Positions 34,055 to 46,597 are shown, numbered from the stretch's first letter. The stretch is 64,000 bases of DNA from Calocera cornea HHB12733 (GCA_001632435.1 KV423971.1:106581-170580), one strand, 5' to 3'. Numbers and translations are program-made. Notes: generated by a model from the sequence alone, not told the origin.

Positions 34055-37039
34055 ATGTCGAACCTTTGGGTAAGCGAACGTGTTCTCTTAGCCATCTTCT
34101 CCTCTAAAAAACAACCGATAGACTGAACATCGTAATCCGGAGGGTCGTACATACTGGTACAACGTGAGATTTCTTTGAACCCACTTGATGATAGCAGACT
34201 GACTGTCTGCTGCCTGGCCCTTCCAGAATGAGTCCAAACAGAGTGTGTGGGAAAAGCCAGACGCGCTCAAAACACCTTTTGAGGTATATTGGACTGCTGT
34301 GATATGTGATACTTCTGACGTAACAATACAGAGAGCACTGGCGAAGACGACTTGGAAAGAGTATGTTGCGAATGGCCGCAAGTACTGGTACAATGTTAGT
34401 GAAGTGTCCTTTGACACGGTCGTCATCAAGCTCACATATCTCTCTTATAGACGCAAACTAAACAGTCGAAGTGGGATATGCCCGATGATCTCACAGAGGT
34501 CCTCGTGCAGGTAGAGAAAGAGTATCCAGGCCAGGCTCATGTTGTTCCAAAGCCGACGTCAGTCTCTCGTGTTTCTCAGCTTTATTTGTGTCAGGTTGTG
34601 ATGATGTTTACGTTACAGATTCGCCGTGACTGGAACATTTGGCTCCTCAAGTGGCTCACAGAGTGCTGCGTCAACTGTGGGTACGACATCGACGACTTTT
34701 GCTCCTGCTCAGATGCAGCTTAGCAATGGAGTACCTCCTGGGCCCGGGGTAGGACCTGGCTTTGCACCGGCCATGCGACCTTCCATATCACTGCCCATTA
34801 GTACGACCAGCATCCTTCCGAGTCGCCCTAACCTTCCGCCGGACCCGGTTATCCCCCAGGGTGGATTCGCAACGCCGGAAGAAGCGGAAAAGGCCTTCAT
34901 GCATCTTCTTCGTAAGGCCGGTGTAGATGCCAATTGGACCTGGGATCAGACTATGCGAGCAATTATCACAGATCCGCTCTACAAGTCGTTAAAGAGCCTA
35001 GCCGAGAAGAAATCCGCCTGGCAACAAGTGAGCTCGCAAGCTTGCAATCGGCTCGTGCGTGCTGATCGTTTGGATTGCTGTAGTATGTCGAAGATCTGAA
35101 GACGAAAGAAGCCGAAGAAAAGGAAGCAAGGCTGCAGCGTCTCAGACCAGCCTTCAAGAGCCTGCTTGGTAATAGCAATAATGTGCATTACTACACTACA
35201 TTTCGCACAGCCGAGAAGTTGTTCAACGGCAACTCCACCTGGTCTCAGATCAAGCTTGAGGTTGAAAGGCGCATGTTGTTCGATGAGTACGTCAGTGGCC
35301 TGATGGAGAAGCAAACTGTCAGTCTTGTTCCTACCTCTTCGTCCATGCACTCACATATATGGAACTTTATCCAGGCGGCCACTCGGGAAATGAGAAATCG
35401 AAATATCACCAAGGTCGTGGCCTTATTGAAGGAGCTCGACATGAATGTTACCACACGCTGGCGGAACGCACAAGCACAGGTCATGGCGTCGGAGCAATGG
35501 GCCAATGATGCGGAACTGCGACAATTAGCGCCTCTTGACATGCTGTTGGCATTTGAAGACTACAGCCGTGTACTCGAACGTGATTACGAGGAAGTGCACA
35601 GGAAAAGCCAAATCGAGCGTACAAGACAGGAGCGAAAAGCAAGGGAAGGCTTCAGGGTACATACAGCCCTTGTACCTGCTGTGAATGGGAGTTGACCAGC
35701 TTGCACAGGAGTTGCTTGAAGAACTTCGTCGTGATGGCCACATTAAAGCGAAAAGCAAATGGAAGGTCATCTACCCGCTGCTTGCGGAGGATCCACGGTA
35801 TTTGGCGCTGCTTGGAAACCCTGGCTCGACGCCTCTCGAGCTGTTTTGGGATGTCGTCGACGATCTAGCCGTTCAGTTGGATGCTCTAGTGGTCCCAGTC
35901 GAGCAAGTCTTGGCTAAGCGAGCTTTCAATTTCGATCACAGTACATCACCAGAAGTATTTCACGAACTTGTCAGTGATGAAGCATCCCTGGCAAAGCTCA
36001 CAGAGTCTGCTGAGAACGATATCTACCAGCATGTTAGTGATCTCCCAAGCCTCTGAGGGTGCGTTGCTGAGCGTTACTTAGCTCCGAGAACGTGCATTGC
36101 GGCGCCACGCCGATGAAAAACGTAGAGCGGAAAGGAAAGTCAGACACATGCAAGACGATCTCAGATACGCTCTGAAGAAGATGGACCCACCGCTCGACTT
36201 GGACTGGACGTACGAAGAGGTGAGTCGTCCATTTAGCTTCTGATCGGTCGCTGTAAGAAAAACGCTAGGCTCTACCCCGCATGCGAGACTTGGAAGAATA
36301 CAAGGTTCTCGACGACGACAACTCAAGGCGAGTCGCGTTCGTGAAGTTCATCAAACGCCAGAAAGTATGCCGTGCGGTTGTTCTCACTGTTTCCTTGCTT
36401 ACCGTTGACTTTAGGAGAAGCTTCGTGAGGCCTCGGAGGACGGAGGGTCGGCTACGAGCAGACGGCGGAAAGACAGCCATACAAACGGGCGGAATCGCCG
36501 AGATTACGATACTGAGCATGACCGTGACCGTGAGCGACCCAACAAGCCGGCGTTCTACGACGATGAACGGCACTCCTCTCGCCGAGAACCACGAGAACAA
36601 GATAAGGAGAAGCGCAATGACAAAGATCGAGATCGAGACAGAGACAGAGAGCGCGAAAGGGTCCGGGATCGGGAGCATACAGATTATGACAAAAGTCACC
36701 GTTCATCTAGACTCCGAGACGAGCGTCGTTCGTCGAGACGGACTGGCCGCGACGAACAAGCTGATCGTGAACGGGACTGGGATGAACATAATGCCGGTTC
36801 AGGGGGAAAGCGCGATCGTGAAGGTCATGCTCAAAGAGAAGGACGAGAGCGCCAGGACTGGCATGACAGGGACCATCGGGACTTGTCAGACGAACCAGCG
36901 CCGAAGGTGAATTTCTCGCTTTCGACGGGAGACAAAAGCTAACGTCTTCTTTGATAACCAGCGAGCTCGGGTGCAGGACGGCTCGCCTGCCCCGCAGTCT
37001 AATGCAAGAGCCGAGACGCCTGAAGAAGGCGAAATTTAA
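34055..37039 (+). CDS. PRP40: Prp40-like U1 snRNP splicing factor
   Basis: Thirteen exons (34055-34069, 34122-34163, 34227-34283, 34332-34394, 34451-34557, 34619-35027, 35084-35317, 35375-35656, 35700-36032, 36082-36219, 36269-36364, 36415-36906, 36962-37039) give 781 residues. Prp40 bridges the 5' and 3' splice sites in early spliceosomes. Two WW domains open the protein (W in MSNLW, EGRTYWYN, SVWEKP; then TTWKEY, KYWYN, SKWDMP). A proline- and glycine-rich linker follows, then a series of FF domains (ATPEEAEKAFMHLLRKAGVD with WTWDQTMRAI; FNGNSTWSQIK; LLEELRRDGHIKAKSKWKV; LDLDWTYEE). The C-terminal tail is a long arginine/aspartate/serine-rich low-complexity segment. The first coding exon is only 15 nt. 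Confidence 0.95.
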
Positions 37040-37603
37040 CACCCAGTGTTCTGGGTGGTTATATGTGCATCGCTAAAGATGCTAAGTGCGCACCCCGTTT
37101 ACCGTAGTTTTCAACAAGAGACATTGAAGAACAGACCTCCTGGGTTGTTCACAACCGAGACTCAGCGCATCCACTGCCACCATCTCTCTCATAAACGGCG
37201 GCGATAGGGTGACGGGCAGTCCGACACGTTAGAGAAACCCCATCTGCACCTCTCTTTTGGGCAGTCGACCCTGTCAGGTTGTCCCAGAATGGGCAAGGCT
37301 CGGTCGCCTGCGGGCCAGTAGCGTGCTCGGCTTAGAGGTATAAGTTTCCCGGCTTCGTGAGCGCGGTAGTGTCTACCTCATATGATACGTGCTGAACATT
37401 CGCAAGGGGTGTTGGGTCTAGAGGTTGTACCCTGCTTTTCACCCGATTCCTCGGGTTCCGTGCCGTCGCGGAGGACTTGCGACTGTCGTGACAATCGCTC
37501 TGCGTTCTTCACCAAAGCGCAAAGCTTTACGAATACGTCCTCACGCTCGGCGCGTCGTACTGTACTCCAAGTCAGCCGTATTAGACCACTATTTCATCAC
37601 ATC
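37040..37603. other. Convergent spacer PRP40 / bL21m
   Basis: This 564-bp region lies between two stop codons. An ORF at 37382-37786 overlaps the bL21m 3' end in antisense and has no recognisable product. I see no RNA gene that I could support. Confidence 0.4.
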
Positions 37604-38308
37604 TCAGGCACCGATTACAATGTCCCCTATCCTAAGTCGTGTGTAGGTCTGCTTGTGCTCAATTGTCTTCTTGTAGCCTTTTCGGCGCTTCTTCTTGACA
37701 ATCCTCTGCATCTCTCCTTTGGTATGCTCAACAACCGTTGCGCTCAGCGACACCACAGTGGTCGGCAAGCAAGGTTCCCCTCGTAAAGTGAAATCCCTCG
37801 AGCCGAGTTCGTGGATCTTGTCGAGGCACAGAATCTCTCCAACAGCCACGTTCTTTAGCCGAGGGACCGTCAGAAGATCCTTCGGTGTCAGAAGGTAACG
37901 TCGGCCATGGAGGCTTGCGACAACGTAGTGCGATGGCTGCTGGCGAAGAGATTGCAGGGCAGTTGATAAGTCAGGAGCGGATGATGAAGATGATTGCGAA
38001 GGCGAGGCAGGGTGGGAAGGCTCGGGTGTTGACTTTGTGGTCTCCGGCGGCTTCAAAGACGAAGCCATCTGGGCGCCTGTCGATGTGGTGGCCAAGGAGC
38101 GGTAGTGAGGTCGGGCCAGAGTGGTCGGCCTCCGAAAGAGCGCCCAACGGCGGAACGCTTCAGGATTGTCAAACACTTGCGTCGAAGATGCATACAAGGT
38201 GACTGACCTGCGGATGCCATAATGTTGGGTCACAAACGCGAAGCGAAAGGAAAGCCTTCCAGATGCTGTGTGTAGGCAGTAGATCTGGTTAAACTGCGCG
38301 AGGCACAT
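37604..38308 (-). CDS. Mitochondrial large ribosomal subunit protein bL21m
   Basis: The C-terminal half matches the bL21 fold: HYVVASLHGRRYLLTPKDLLTVPRL, LCLDKIHELGSRDFTLRG, VSLSATVVEHTKGE, and the basic KKKRRKGYKKTIEHKQTYTRLRIGDI, which contacts 23S rRNA. Upstream lies an arginine-rich stretch (FRRPTTLARPHYRSLATTS) typical of a mitochondrial presequence, then a serine/proline-rich linker. The 38308 ATG is the furthest in-frame ATG. A later start, or a short first exon near 38220 (ATGGCATCCGCAG followed by GTCAGT), is equally possible, so the N terminus is uncertain. It is divergent from PMT4, whose start lies 132 bp away. Confidence 0.85.
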   Translation of the reverse strand: MCLAQFNQIYCLHTASGRLSFRFAFVTQHYGIRRSVTLYASSTQVFDNPEAFRRWALFRRPTTLARPHYRSLATTSTGAQMASSLKPPETTKSTPEPSHPASPSQSSSSSAPDLSTALQSLRQQPSHYVVASLHGRRYLLTPKDLLTVPRLKNVAVGEILCLDKIHELGSRDFTLRGEPCLPTTVVSLSATVVEHTKGEMQRIVKKKRRKGYKKTIEHKQTYTRLRIGDIVIGA

Positions 38309-38440
38309 TTTGATCGTAAAGACCCGATCCCTTCTCGGTGGCGTTTCCTCGGAAGCAAATACCAAACATTCCCCAACGCGTCGCACAACCGCGCGTGCCA
38401 AATCGGACCAAACCGTTCTTCCCAACACCCGTTACCCGCT

Positions 38441-41279
38441 ATGAGTGCTCAGCTTGGCATCCTCCCACGACAGCGAAGAGGGCCGCGAAGCGCGTCATCA
38501 GACAGAGACAATGCTCTGGAAGGCTCCGTACGATCTGGTGACGCCGATGACCGGGCCCTTCCTCCATGGTCAGAGAGAGTGAGTCGGCACACCTGATGGC
38601 AGACGCGTAGTCCTTACGCATCAATGCAGCGGGTTTCACCCTTGATGGCATTCATGGAGAAGCCCACCAATGTCTACGCGACTGGATTCATTCTCGCAGC
38701 ACTCGCGTTTGCTGTTCGACTCTACAAAATCAGTAGCCCTGATGAAGTCGTGTGCGTTCACCGCGAGGCGACGTGCCCGCGACCAGGCTGACCATTGCAT
38801 GGCAGGTTTGACGAGGTACACTTCGGCAAGTTTGCCGCATACTATATCCTACGAGAGTACTATTTCGACGTTCATCCACCACTGGCCAAGCTTCTCCTTG
38901 GAGCTGCAGGCTGGTTTGTGGGCTTCGACGGTCAATTCGACTTCGAAAACATCGGTGATAGCTACACCGAACATCATGTCCCTTATATTGGCATGCGTGT
39001 TTTCCCCTCCGTGCTTGGGAGCTTGACTGTTCCCCTGGTGTTTGCTATTATGCGGGAGTGCGGATACCCTTCCCTGATAGCAGTTTTCTCCGCGTCGTTG
39101 GTCCTCTTCGGTATGTGGCTGATGGTATCCTATTCAAATGGCTTTTTCATGCTCTGGTCCTAGACAATGGCCATGTGACGCAGGTACGGCTTATTCTGTT
39201 GGATGCCGCCTTGGTGTTTTTCATGACGCTGTCCCTGTATTCCTATGTGCGTTTTCGAAAGCTTCGGTATTGGTGAGACCTGCACGTTGAACTGGATGGT
39301 CATTTCTTAACGCTCAATGTAGGGAGTTTACGTTCGAATGGTGGGCTTGGATGATAGCAACAGGCGTTTCGTTGGCTTGCACGCTGGGCTGTAAAATGGT
39401 TGGATTGCTGACCTTCGCTACGATCGGCACCGCAGTGCTCGTCGATCTTTGGAATTTGTTGGATATCAGAAAGGGTCTCTCATTGGTAAGCGAATGTGCA
39501 TCTTTGTAGCACCTGTATTGACTTCTGTCTCTCCAACGTTAGGAACACGTCGCGAAACACTTCTTTGCGCGAGCTCTTGGCCTCATCATCATCCCTTTCT
39601 TCGTCTACTTGTCTTTCTTTTGGATCCATTTCAAGATCCTTACACACTCGGGTACGGGCGATTCGTTTATGAGCCCCCCATTTCAAGAGACCTTGCAAAA
39701 CAATGAGATGCTGCTCAATAGTCAAGGCAAGTTTCCCTGTGCCCTCTTGCACATTGTACTAATGTACTTCCAGAAATCAGATATTACGACACCGTCACCA
39801 TACGGCATAAAGACTCCAAAGTATTCCTTCACTCACATCCTGATCGATACCCATTGCGTTATGACGATGGCCGGGTCAGCAGCCAAGGTATGCGTGCTAC
39901 TACACAGCTCAGGCGCCTGTTCTTAACCCGCTTTCCTAAGGACAACAAGTCACCGGTTATCCATTCAATGACACAAACAACTACTGGCAGATTGTGCCAA
40001 CAAAATCTTTACCTCCAACTGGTCGGGGCCGAGTGGTACGGCATAAAGACGTGGTTCAACTCCTGCACGTCAACACGGACTCGTGCCTTCTCACGCACGA
40101 TGTTGCGTCACCATTAATGCCCACCAACCAAGAATTCACCACTTGGCCAGTGAACGACACGACGCGATACGATGACACGCTATTCGAGATCAACATCATT
40201 GAGGCTCATGATGGGGAAGCGTGGAAGACCAAGTCTGGCCACTTTCGCCTGGTCCACGTCCCGACACGTGTCTCCATGTGGACCCATTCCGAGCCTTTGC
40301 CAGACTGGGCGTTCAAGCAACAAGAGATTAATGGAAACAAGAACGCCCAAGAGCGAACGGCTACCTGGTTTGTTGATGAGATCATCAGCGACGAAAGTAA
40401 GCGTTATCTCAATTGATTGTACTCTTGCGCTGACCTCTCGCCGCTGCAGCGGGGGCAGACCTCAGGAACCGAACTGGTACTGTCGAACCGAAACCTGTCA
40501 AGCAATTGAATTTCTTCCGAAAGTTCTTCGAGCTTCAGATGTTGATGCTACAGCATAATGCCGGTCTAACAGCATCTCACCCCTACGCTAGTGGACCAAT
40601 CAACTGGCCATTCCTCATCAGTGGAATAAGCTTCTGGACGCACAACGACACACAACGACAGATCTACATGATTGGAAATGTCGTTGGGTGGTGGACGTGC
40701 GTGATGGCGTTGTCCATATATATCGGCATAATTGGTGCCGATCTGTTGGCACGCCGAAGGGGTGTATACCCCATACCGGAGCGTACGTCCCCTGTACTGT
40801 TAGAAGGTCGACCAACTGACAGCTTCCTAGCTCTGCGTAATCGACTGTGGAACTCCACGGGGCTCTTCTTTATTGCCTGGGCCTACCACTACTTCCCCTT
40901 CTTCCTAATGAGCCGTCAGCTATTTCTGCATCACTACCTACCAGCGCATTTGGCCTCAGCGTTGGTAGCTGGCGGTGTCTTCAACTTCATTGTGTCCGAA
41001 ACGATCAACTACCCTGTCTCTATTGCAGGTCCCAGCACACGGCTGCGCCCCAGGACGCATGCGGAACTTGGACTGCGATCTTTCGTCGGTGCGGGAGTGT
41101 TTGTTGCAGCTCTGATAGCCATGTTTCTATTCCTATCCCCACTCACGTACGGCACACCAGGGTAAGTCGTACAATAACGGTGTCTGCCGAGTGTCTGATT
41201 TCTTATCAGGTTGGATGGCGACCAGGTCAACCACAGAAGACTGCTCTCAACCTGGACACTGCACTTCGCCGGAAAATGA
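38441..41279 (+). CDS. PMT4: Protein O-mannosyltransferase, Pmt4 subfamily
   Basis: Ten exons (38441-38578, 38630-38751, 38806-39110, 39164-39272, 39323-39485, 39543-39726, 39774-39887, 39941-40396, 40450-41161, 41210-41279) give 790 residues. Pmt4 transfers mannose from dolichol phosphate to serine and threonine of secreted proteins in the ER. Loop 1 has the catalytic acidic pair in VVFDEVHFGKFAAYY and the DVHPPLAKLL motif. The central MIR domains show HSHPDRYP, LLTHDVASP and LPDWAFKQQEINGNK. Multiple membrane helices follow, with INWPFLISGISFW and LHHYLPAHLA. The QQEINGNK and ADLLARRRG motifs favour Pmt4 over Pmt1 or Pmt2. The intron at 39727 appears to use a GC donor. Confidence 0.96.
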
Positions 41280-41741
41280 ATCCATCACATCCATGGATTG
41301 TTGTAGGGCGATACAGACTCAGGTGCATCCAATCTTCCGCTCATTATCATACCCGTATTGTCTACTCAGGAATCCCTGTGAATCACAATCTCCTGCCATT
41401 TCCCTCAGTGCTATGGGTCCCATAAGCACTTGTAGTGCATCTGACACACTGTCCGGCTTCAAGAGATCGGCTCAGTTAGTAGGCTACTTACAAATTTTGA
41501 TTGCTGTAGTTATGTAGATTAAGAACCTTTGGCCAGTCTATAACGAGATTTCTGCGTGCGTAAAAGTGCGGACCGTACATTTTCGCGTCTACTGTACCTG
41601 ACAGTGAAGGTGTAATGTAAAGGGCGTAACGGGGCCGCTATTTCAGGGTGCAATCATAATTTGTAACGGAATCTTCGGTGCTTTTACATCCGTGAGTTCT
41701 ACACAATGGCCATCTCTCTACAGATTGTCCTGCCACCAGCT
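41280..41741. other. Boundary between gene-dense and decayed DNA
   Basis: This is the PMT4 3' flank. I see no gene. Beyond about 41.6 kb the sequence becomes CpG-poor and rich in TG/CA, and no conserved host gene follows to the end of the window. Confidence 0.4.
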
Positions 41742-42117
41742 TCAGTTATACAGATTTCCTGCAGCTTGGCAATGAGGATGTGACAAGGAAGCAGGCTCTG
41801 GACCAGTGCTTACATCAGACTCTGCTGTGGTCTCATTCACAGCATCCTCCTCCTGTGCATCTTCATCATCCAAAAGCCCATCTGCATTGGTTGCTGGTAT
41901 GTCATCTTCAAGCAGAGCAGCTGATGGATCTGGGAGGTCTGGCTGTGGCCAATGAGGCAGGATCTTGAGGAAAAGTGATGGGTTGGTAAGAGGAAGAGCT
42001 TCAAGGTGGTGCTCCATAGCTTCACTGGTGAGGCTGTCATATGAGAACCGGATGCCATCAGTTTCAGTATCACAGAGATGCCAGGCCACTGTCACAATGT
42101 GTTGCTGGTTTAGCTCC

Positions 42118-42579
42118 TGTGAGGGCAACACAGATGTTGTGGGTTGCCGGAGGTTGTACAAGGCAACTAGTGTTGTCAAGTTTCAAGAGAGGTAAGATAT
42201 GAATGTCGCCTGAAGGTGTCCTTGGAGAGGGCTGGCGCCTTTGGGCAATGTCAGGCAATAAGAATGTGGAGATAAGCTTAATGCCTAGGTCCTGTGGGGA
42301 TCCTCAGAGATTAGCTCTAAGGAGTACAGGGGGGTCCCTAAGGGTCTATATAGGTTATGGAAATGGAAGCAAATGCAAGCAAAGCCCTGTGGCTGAACTG
42401 TACAGTAGTTTAGGGCCGCTCTGCCCTTGCCCCACGTTGCCATGTTGCCTGTTGGCGGCATGCGACCCAAAAACCCCCGTGTTCCCCATTCCTCGAATGG
42501 GGCCTTTGTGAGGTCGCCTGTAGCGACATGAGTGGAAATGTCAGTGGCAAATAGCTGGCAAATCAGGTGTCCCCTGACA
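42118..42579 (+). mobile_element. Solo LTR A (TSD GCTCC)
   Basis: It starts TGTGAGGGCAACACAG and ends CCCTGACA, so it has TG..CA ends with an imperfect short terminal inverted repeat. Perfect 5-bp duplications GCTCC flank it (42113-42117 and 42580-42584). Inside are a CTCAGAGATTAGCTCTAAGG core shared with the other copies and a TATATAGG TATA-like box near 42349. It lies in the last part of the transposase. Confidence 0.85.
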
Positions 42580-42956
42580 GCTCCTCATGCACTGTGAGGA
42601 GCCAAGATATGGTCTGGTTGTGAAGTGTTGGTAGTGATGTGTCAAGGACCACAGCATGTGGTGCAAGACCAGCATTCAGCTGTTCTGGAGTCTTGTCTGC
42701 AACATCTGCAAGGGCAGACCATTGGATACTTCTCTTGAGGCATTGCTGTAGGCCAACATGGGCAGGCTGCCAAACACCAGTACAGCTTGCCAGGACATAG
42801 TGAATCTATAATGAAGCAAAGTCACCAGTGGTAGTGGAGCCGCACATGTTGCATGCCCACATGGTGCACGTGACAAGGTCCACATCACCCTTCAAGAGAA
42901 GGGTCCCCTCAGAGTGGAAGCTATTTGTGCTGCCACACAATGGAAGCAAAACAGAG

Positions 42957-42989
42957 CTAACCCCTAACCCTATACCCCAACCCTAACAC
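42957..42989. repeat. Interstitial telomere-like repeat
   Basis: There are degenerate CCCTAA units: CTAACCCCTAACCC, then TATACCCCAACCCTAAC. A second short run lies at 57701. CCCTAA/TTAGGG is the usual fungal telomere repeat. Confidence 0.6.
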
Positions 42990-43084
42990 TAATATGAGTG
43001 CACAAGTAGTCTGCATTGAAATATAAAATATTTTAGGCTGCAATGAATCAAGGCAAGAGCAAGTTAGAATTTTGGCAAATAGCT

Positions 43085-43109
43085 TGAGATGGGAGATGGG
43101 AGACAGGAA

Positions 43110-43152
<43 letters not shown>

Positions 43153-43200
43153 TGGGAGATGGGAGATGGGAGACAGGAGATGGGAGATGGGAGACGGGAG
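43085..43200. repeat. Purine-rich 7-bp minisatellite (GGGAGAY / GGAGACA)
   Basis: About sixteen head-to-tail heptamers of GGGAGAT and AGGAGAC type on the plus strand give a strongly purine-biased tract. It sits inside the gap of the decayed transposase. Confidence 0.9.
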
Positions 43201-43309
43201 GGCAGTCAGAATATAGTCAGAGTACACCAGAGATATATTGACCCAAAATAGTAAAGCATAAAAGTCAAGAGCAAGTTGCAATCTTGGCAAATAGCTTTCA
43301 ACAGGGAGG

Positions 43310-43823
43310 TGTGAGGGCACACAGTCTAGCAAGGCTGCCAACTCAACCCAACTGAGTCAAAGAGACTGAAGACGAGGGATTCGGAGGAGGTTGTGGCTGA
43401 CAGTATCCAATAACCAACCAATCGTACCTTTTGTAAGTCCAACTAGGAGATATGTGGGACATTGAAGGTAGTTTGGATGAAGCAAGCAGAGTTTGGAGAG
43501 AGTTTGGGAGTTCAGAGCAGGAGGACAGATGTGATGACCAGGCTTTCTCACAAGACTATGGAGGTTCCTCAGAGATTAGATCTAAGGAGAAGCTACTGAA
43601 GGTACCAAAGGTTATATACAAAAAGAGCAAACATAGCCTCAGCTTCTCCCAATCCACCAAATGTGAGACCCAACACTGCCTGAAGCACTGCTAACTACAG
43701 CATTACTCATCCAAACACTGCCAAGTACTGCCCCACACAGCCAAGGGGTCACAGCCTTGCTTAGCCTTACCTAATCCTGTGCCAATCTCTCCAAAGTTGG
43801 GGTGAATTTGGTGTTCCCTGACA
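43310..43823 (+). mobile_element. Solo LTR B (TSD GGAGG)
   Basis: The element starts TGTGAGGGCACACAG and ends CCCTGACA, 514 bp. It has perfect 5-bp flanking duplications GGAGG (43305-43309 and 43824-43828). It carries the shared core TCAGAGATTAGATCTAAGGA and a TTATATACAA box near 43613. It is close to full-length identical in layout to LTR D and LTR E. Confidence 0.9.
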
Positions 43824-44109
43824 GGAGGTGGGAGATGGGATATGATAGATGGGACACAGAAAATAGCACATGGGAGACTGGAAGGCATTCAAGGCCAAGG
43901 GGATACAGTCAGGGTAAGGGAAGTTGACATGTTGTGTACCACACTGGCCAGACACAGGGGTAGAGAGAGGCAAATGAAGCAGGTATATATGGCAATAGTA
44001 CAGAGCCTGAGGCCACTAATGCACAGAGTAATTCACCTCTTAGATTGAGGTCTCTTCTCCTCTTTGGTAGCCTGACTGTGGAAGATGGCCAGGACCCATA
44101 AGGCAAGAC

Positions 44110-44342
44110 AGGCACAGCAAACTCTTTGGGACAGCACTCCGGGTACAGCAAGACAGGCACCACAACATAGACACTGCCATCACAACACAGGCACTACATC
44201 ACACACCACAACCTGGGGCAACACAGGCACTACAGCATGGGCATTACAATATAGTAGGTACCACACTGTGCACCACACAACAGGTACCACACTGCACAGA
44301 TGGGCACCGCAAGACAGGCACCGCAAGACAGGCACCGCAAGA
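44110..44342. repeat. Degenerate ACAGGCACCGCAAG-type repeats
   Basis: Short CA-rich units occur in varied spacing and finish with three near-identical 14-bp copies of GGCACCGCAAGACA (44305-44342). The tract lies within the transposase gap. Confidence 0.7.
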
Positions 44343-45249
44343 GAGAGGGTCTGGGTGGGACCAAATACAATGAGCAAAGTGAGCTGGGTTACCCTAGTGA
44401 GAATCCATGGATATGTGGTGGTCACCCATGTGTGGAATTCTTCTCCACAATGCACTGAGTAGATGTCAATGACCCAAAGGCAGGTTGCTTCTTTGCTGTA
44501 GTCAAAGAGCTGGTTTTTGACATGAAAGTGTGGTACCAGGATGTCTTGAACAAAGGTCTGTAGTATGCCAAGATTGGTCCAATAGGTTGATGAGTGTGAT
44601 AGTGTGAAGATGTGTCCATGGTTGCATGCCTTTGCCAAAATTGGATTGGTGGGATCATTCTGGAATGGGAGTGATCGGTTTTGAGTACCTTTCCAGATGC
44701 ACTGGAAGGGTAGAAGGCTGCCATCCATACTGGGACTTGTCATGACAGTGCAGGCATATTTTTCCTCCTTGCCCAGAACATCGACTTGTTGTGAACCAAT
44801 AGGGGCATAAGAGCAGTCACTGCCATGCTGTAACAGCAGCTGTGTCTCATTGGAGTTGACTATGCAGGAGGCTGGTATATTGAAGTGCTAAATTGCATAA
44901 GCAGCACGCAGAGCCGCCTTCTAAATTGAGACTCTCCAGTCATTTGGGAGCTTATGAGCAGCCTTTGTTGAATGATGGAGTGACCAGCCAAGTTGATTAT
45001 GGAGAAAGTGACGGACAAACTGCATACTGGCACAGACTTGTGTACCAGTCTGAGGGCAGGTTCCTTTGAAGATGGCTCCACAGCCAATTGCCATGTGCGC
45101 AAGCATGATACCGCGCACTGTGTGTGCAGGAACTGCAACACCCGCTTCATGCAGACAGGTGAGTTGGCACTTGATTGCATCAATCACTTCTGGATATGGT
45201 GCCTTCATAGCAGTCAGCACAGAGCCAGCATACTGTACTGCTGTGTCAC

Positions 45250-46058
45250 TGTCAGGGCACTACAGCAACTCCGAAGCCTATTCCGATATTCCGGACTCCG
45301 CGACACCTTGAAACCCCATGGAATAGCTCAATACGGAGCGGAATGGGACAGGACAAGATGTCCCAGCCTCAGGCAATGCCCAGGCTCCTATTCCAAAGGT
45401 TCTCCAGGTATTCCAGTCCATTCCCACCCTTGCATAGCCATGCGCAACCTCTGCACCGCCCCAAGGCGATGCATCACTGGAATGCTGTTCCAACAAGCGG
45501 AATGGGCAGTGCAGGACCAGAATAGGCTATACAAGGGCACAGGAAGGCTAGACAACACTTCCGACATGTTTTGGATAGCGGTGCACTCCGAATTCCTATA
45601 TATAGTAGAGCAGGATAGTACAGGAGTCCTCAGTTCTGATCTCTGAGGATTCCCCGCAACCCCCTGTGGGAAATAGTAACCCAGCATCTCATCTCATACC
45701 TATTCCACTCTCTGCTTGCCCTTCTACACCTGCCAACTCCGGAATTGTGTCATTCCAACCTCCCATCCTCAAACGGAGCCGGAATAGCTCAATATCGACT
45801 CTGCCCCTTCGGAATTGGTTGTAGTGTGTTCTCCTACACATTCCCCATCTATCCCCCTCCTTGGAGTTGGCCCCACAAGTCGACCACTTCACCAAATATC
45901 CGGAATCACCCGTTCCGGACCTCCAGCCACCAAATGGAAGCGGAATTGGACTCTATCACATTCCAGGGAATCGGGATAGCTTAGGCAACATCCTCTACAC
46001 CCTCTCCACCTATTCCGATTCCTCCGGCTTGTCCTATTGTGGGTTGTGTGCCCTCACA
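45250..46058 (-). mobile_element. Solo LTR C, reverse orientation (TSD GTCAC)
   Basis: On the plus strand it starts TGTCAGGG and ends CCCTCACA, the reverse complement of the ends of the other LTRs. It is 809 bp long and flanked by perfect GTCAC duplications (45245-45249 and 46059-46063). Read on the minus strand it has the shared CTCAGAGATCAGA core and a TATATATAGG box. It is much richer in CpG (many CCGGA and CGGAAT sites) than its surroundings, which suggests a younger insertion. It splits the transposase N-terminal region. Confidence 0.88.
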
Positions 46059-46597
46059 GTCACTCACTAATACACATTGAGAACTGGTTGGCTTATAGAC
46101 TAGGGCTGGGCCACAAGCCACAGCTTTGAGAATTATTGTCTGCCAGCCAGCCCCTTTGGGCTGATTGATCCATCACCAAACAGTGGTTGGTTTCAGATGG
46201 TGTAGGAAGACATCTGGGTTTGCAGATTGGAGCTTGCGGACTATTGCAGTATGTGACCAGCCAACCTTCTGCTGTGCAGTGTCAATTTGCTGCCAGAGGA
46301 ACGGTGCTTGCCAATTGATGTTCTTAGCCAGGCTAACAACACACCATCTCTTCCTTGCCGGTCCTTCTGTCTGATGGAACTACCAATAGGGATGTGACTG
46401 CTCAGCAATCTGGGTGGATGGTATCTCGGCTGGATTGAGACAGACAACATCACTGTTATTGGAATCACTGGAGCTCTCATCAAACAGAACATGAAGCATC
46501 TATGAGAGGATTAGCACTGCAGACTGGTGAGAAGCATGCTGTGACACACATGTCTGCATTGCTTGCCAGGACAAGGTACAATCCCTCTTGCTCGCCG

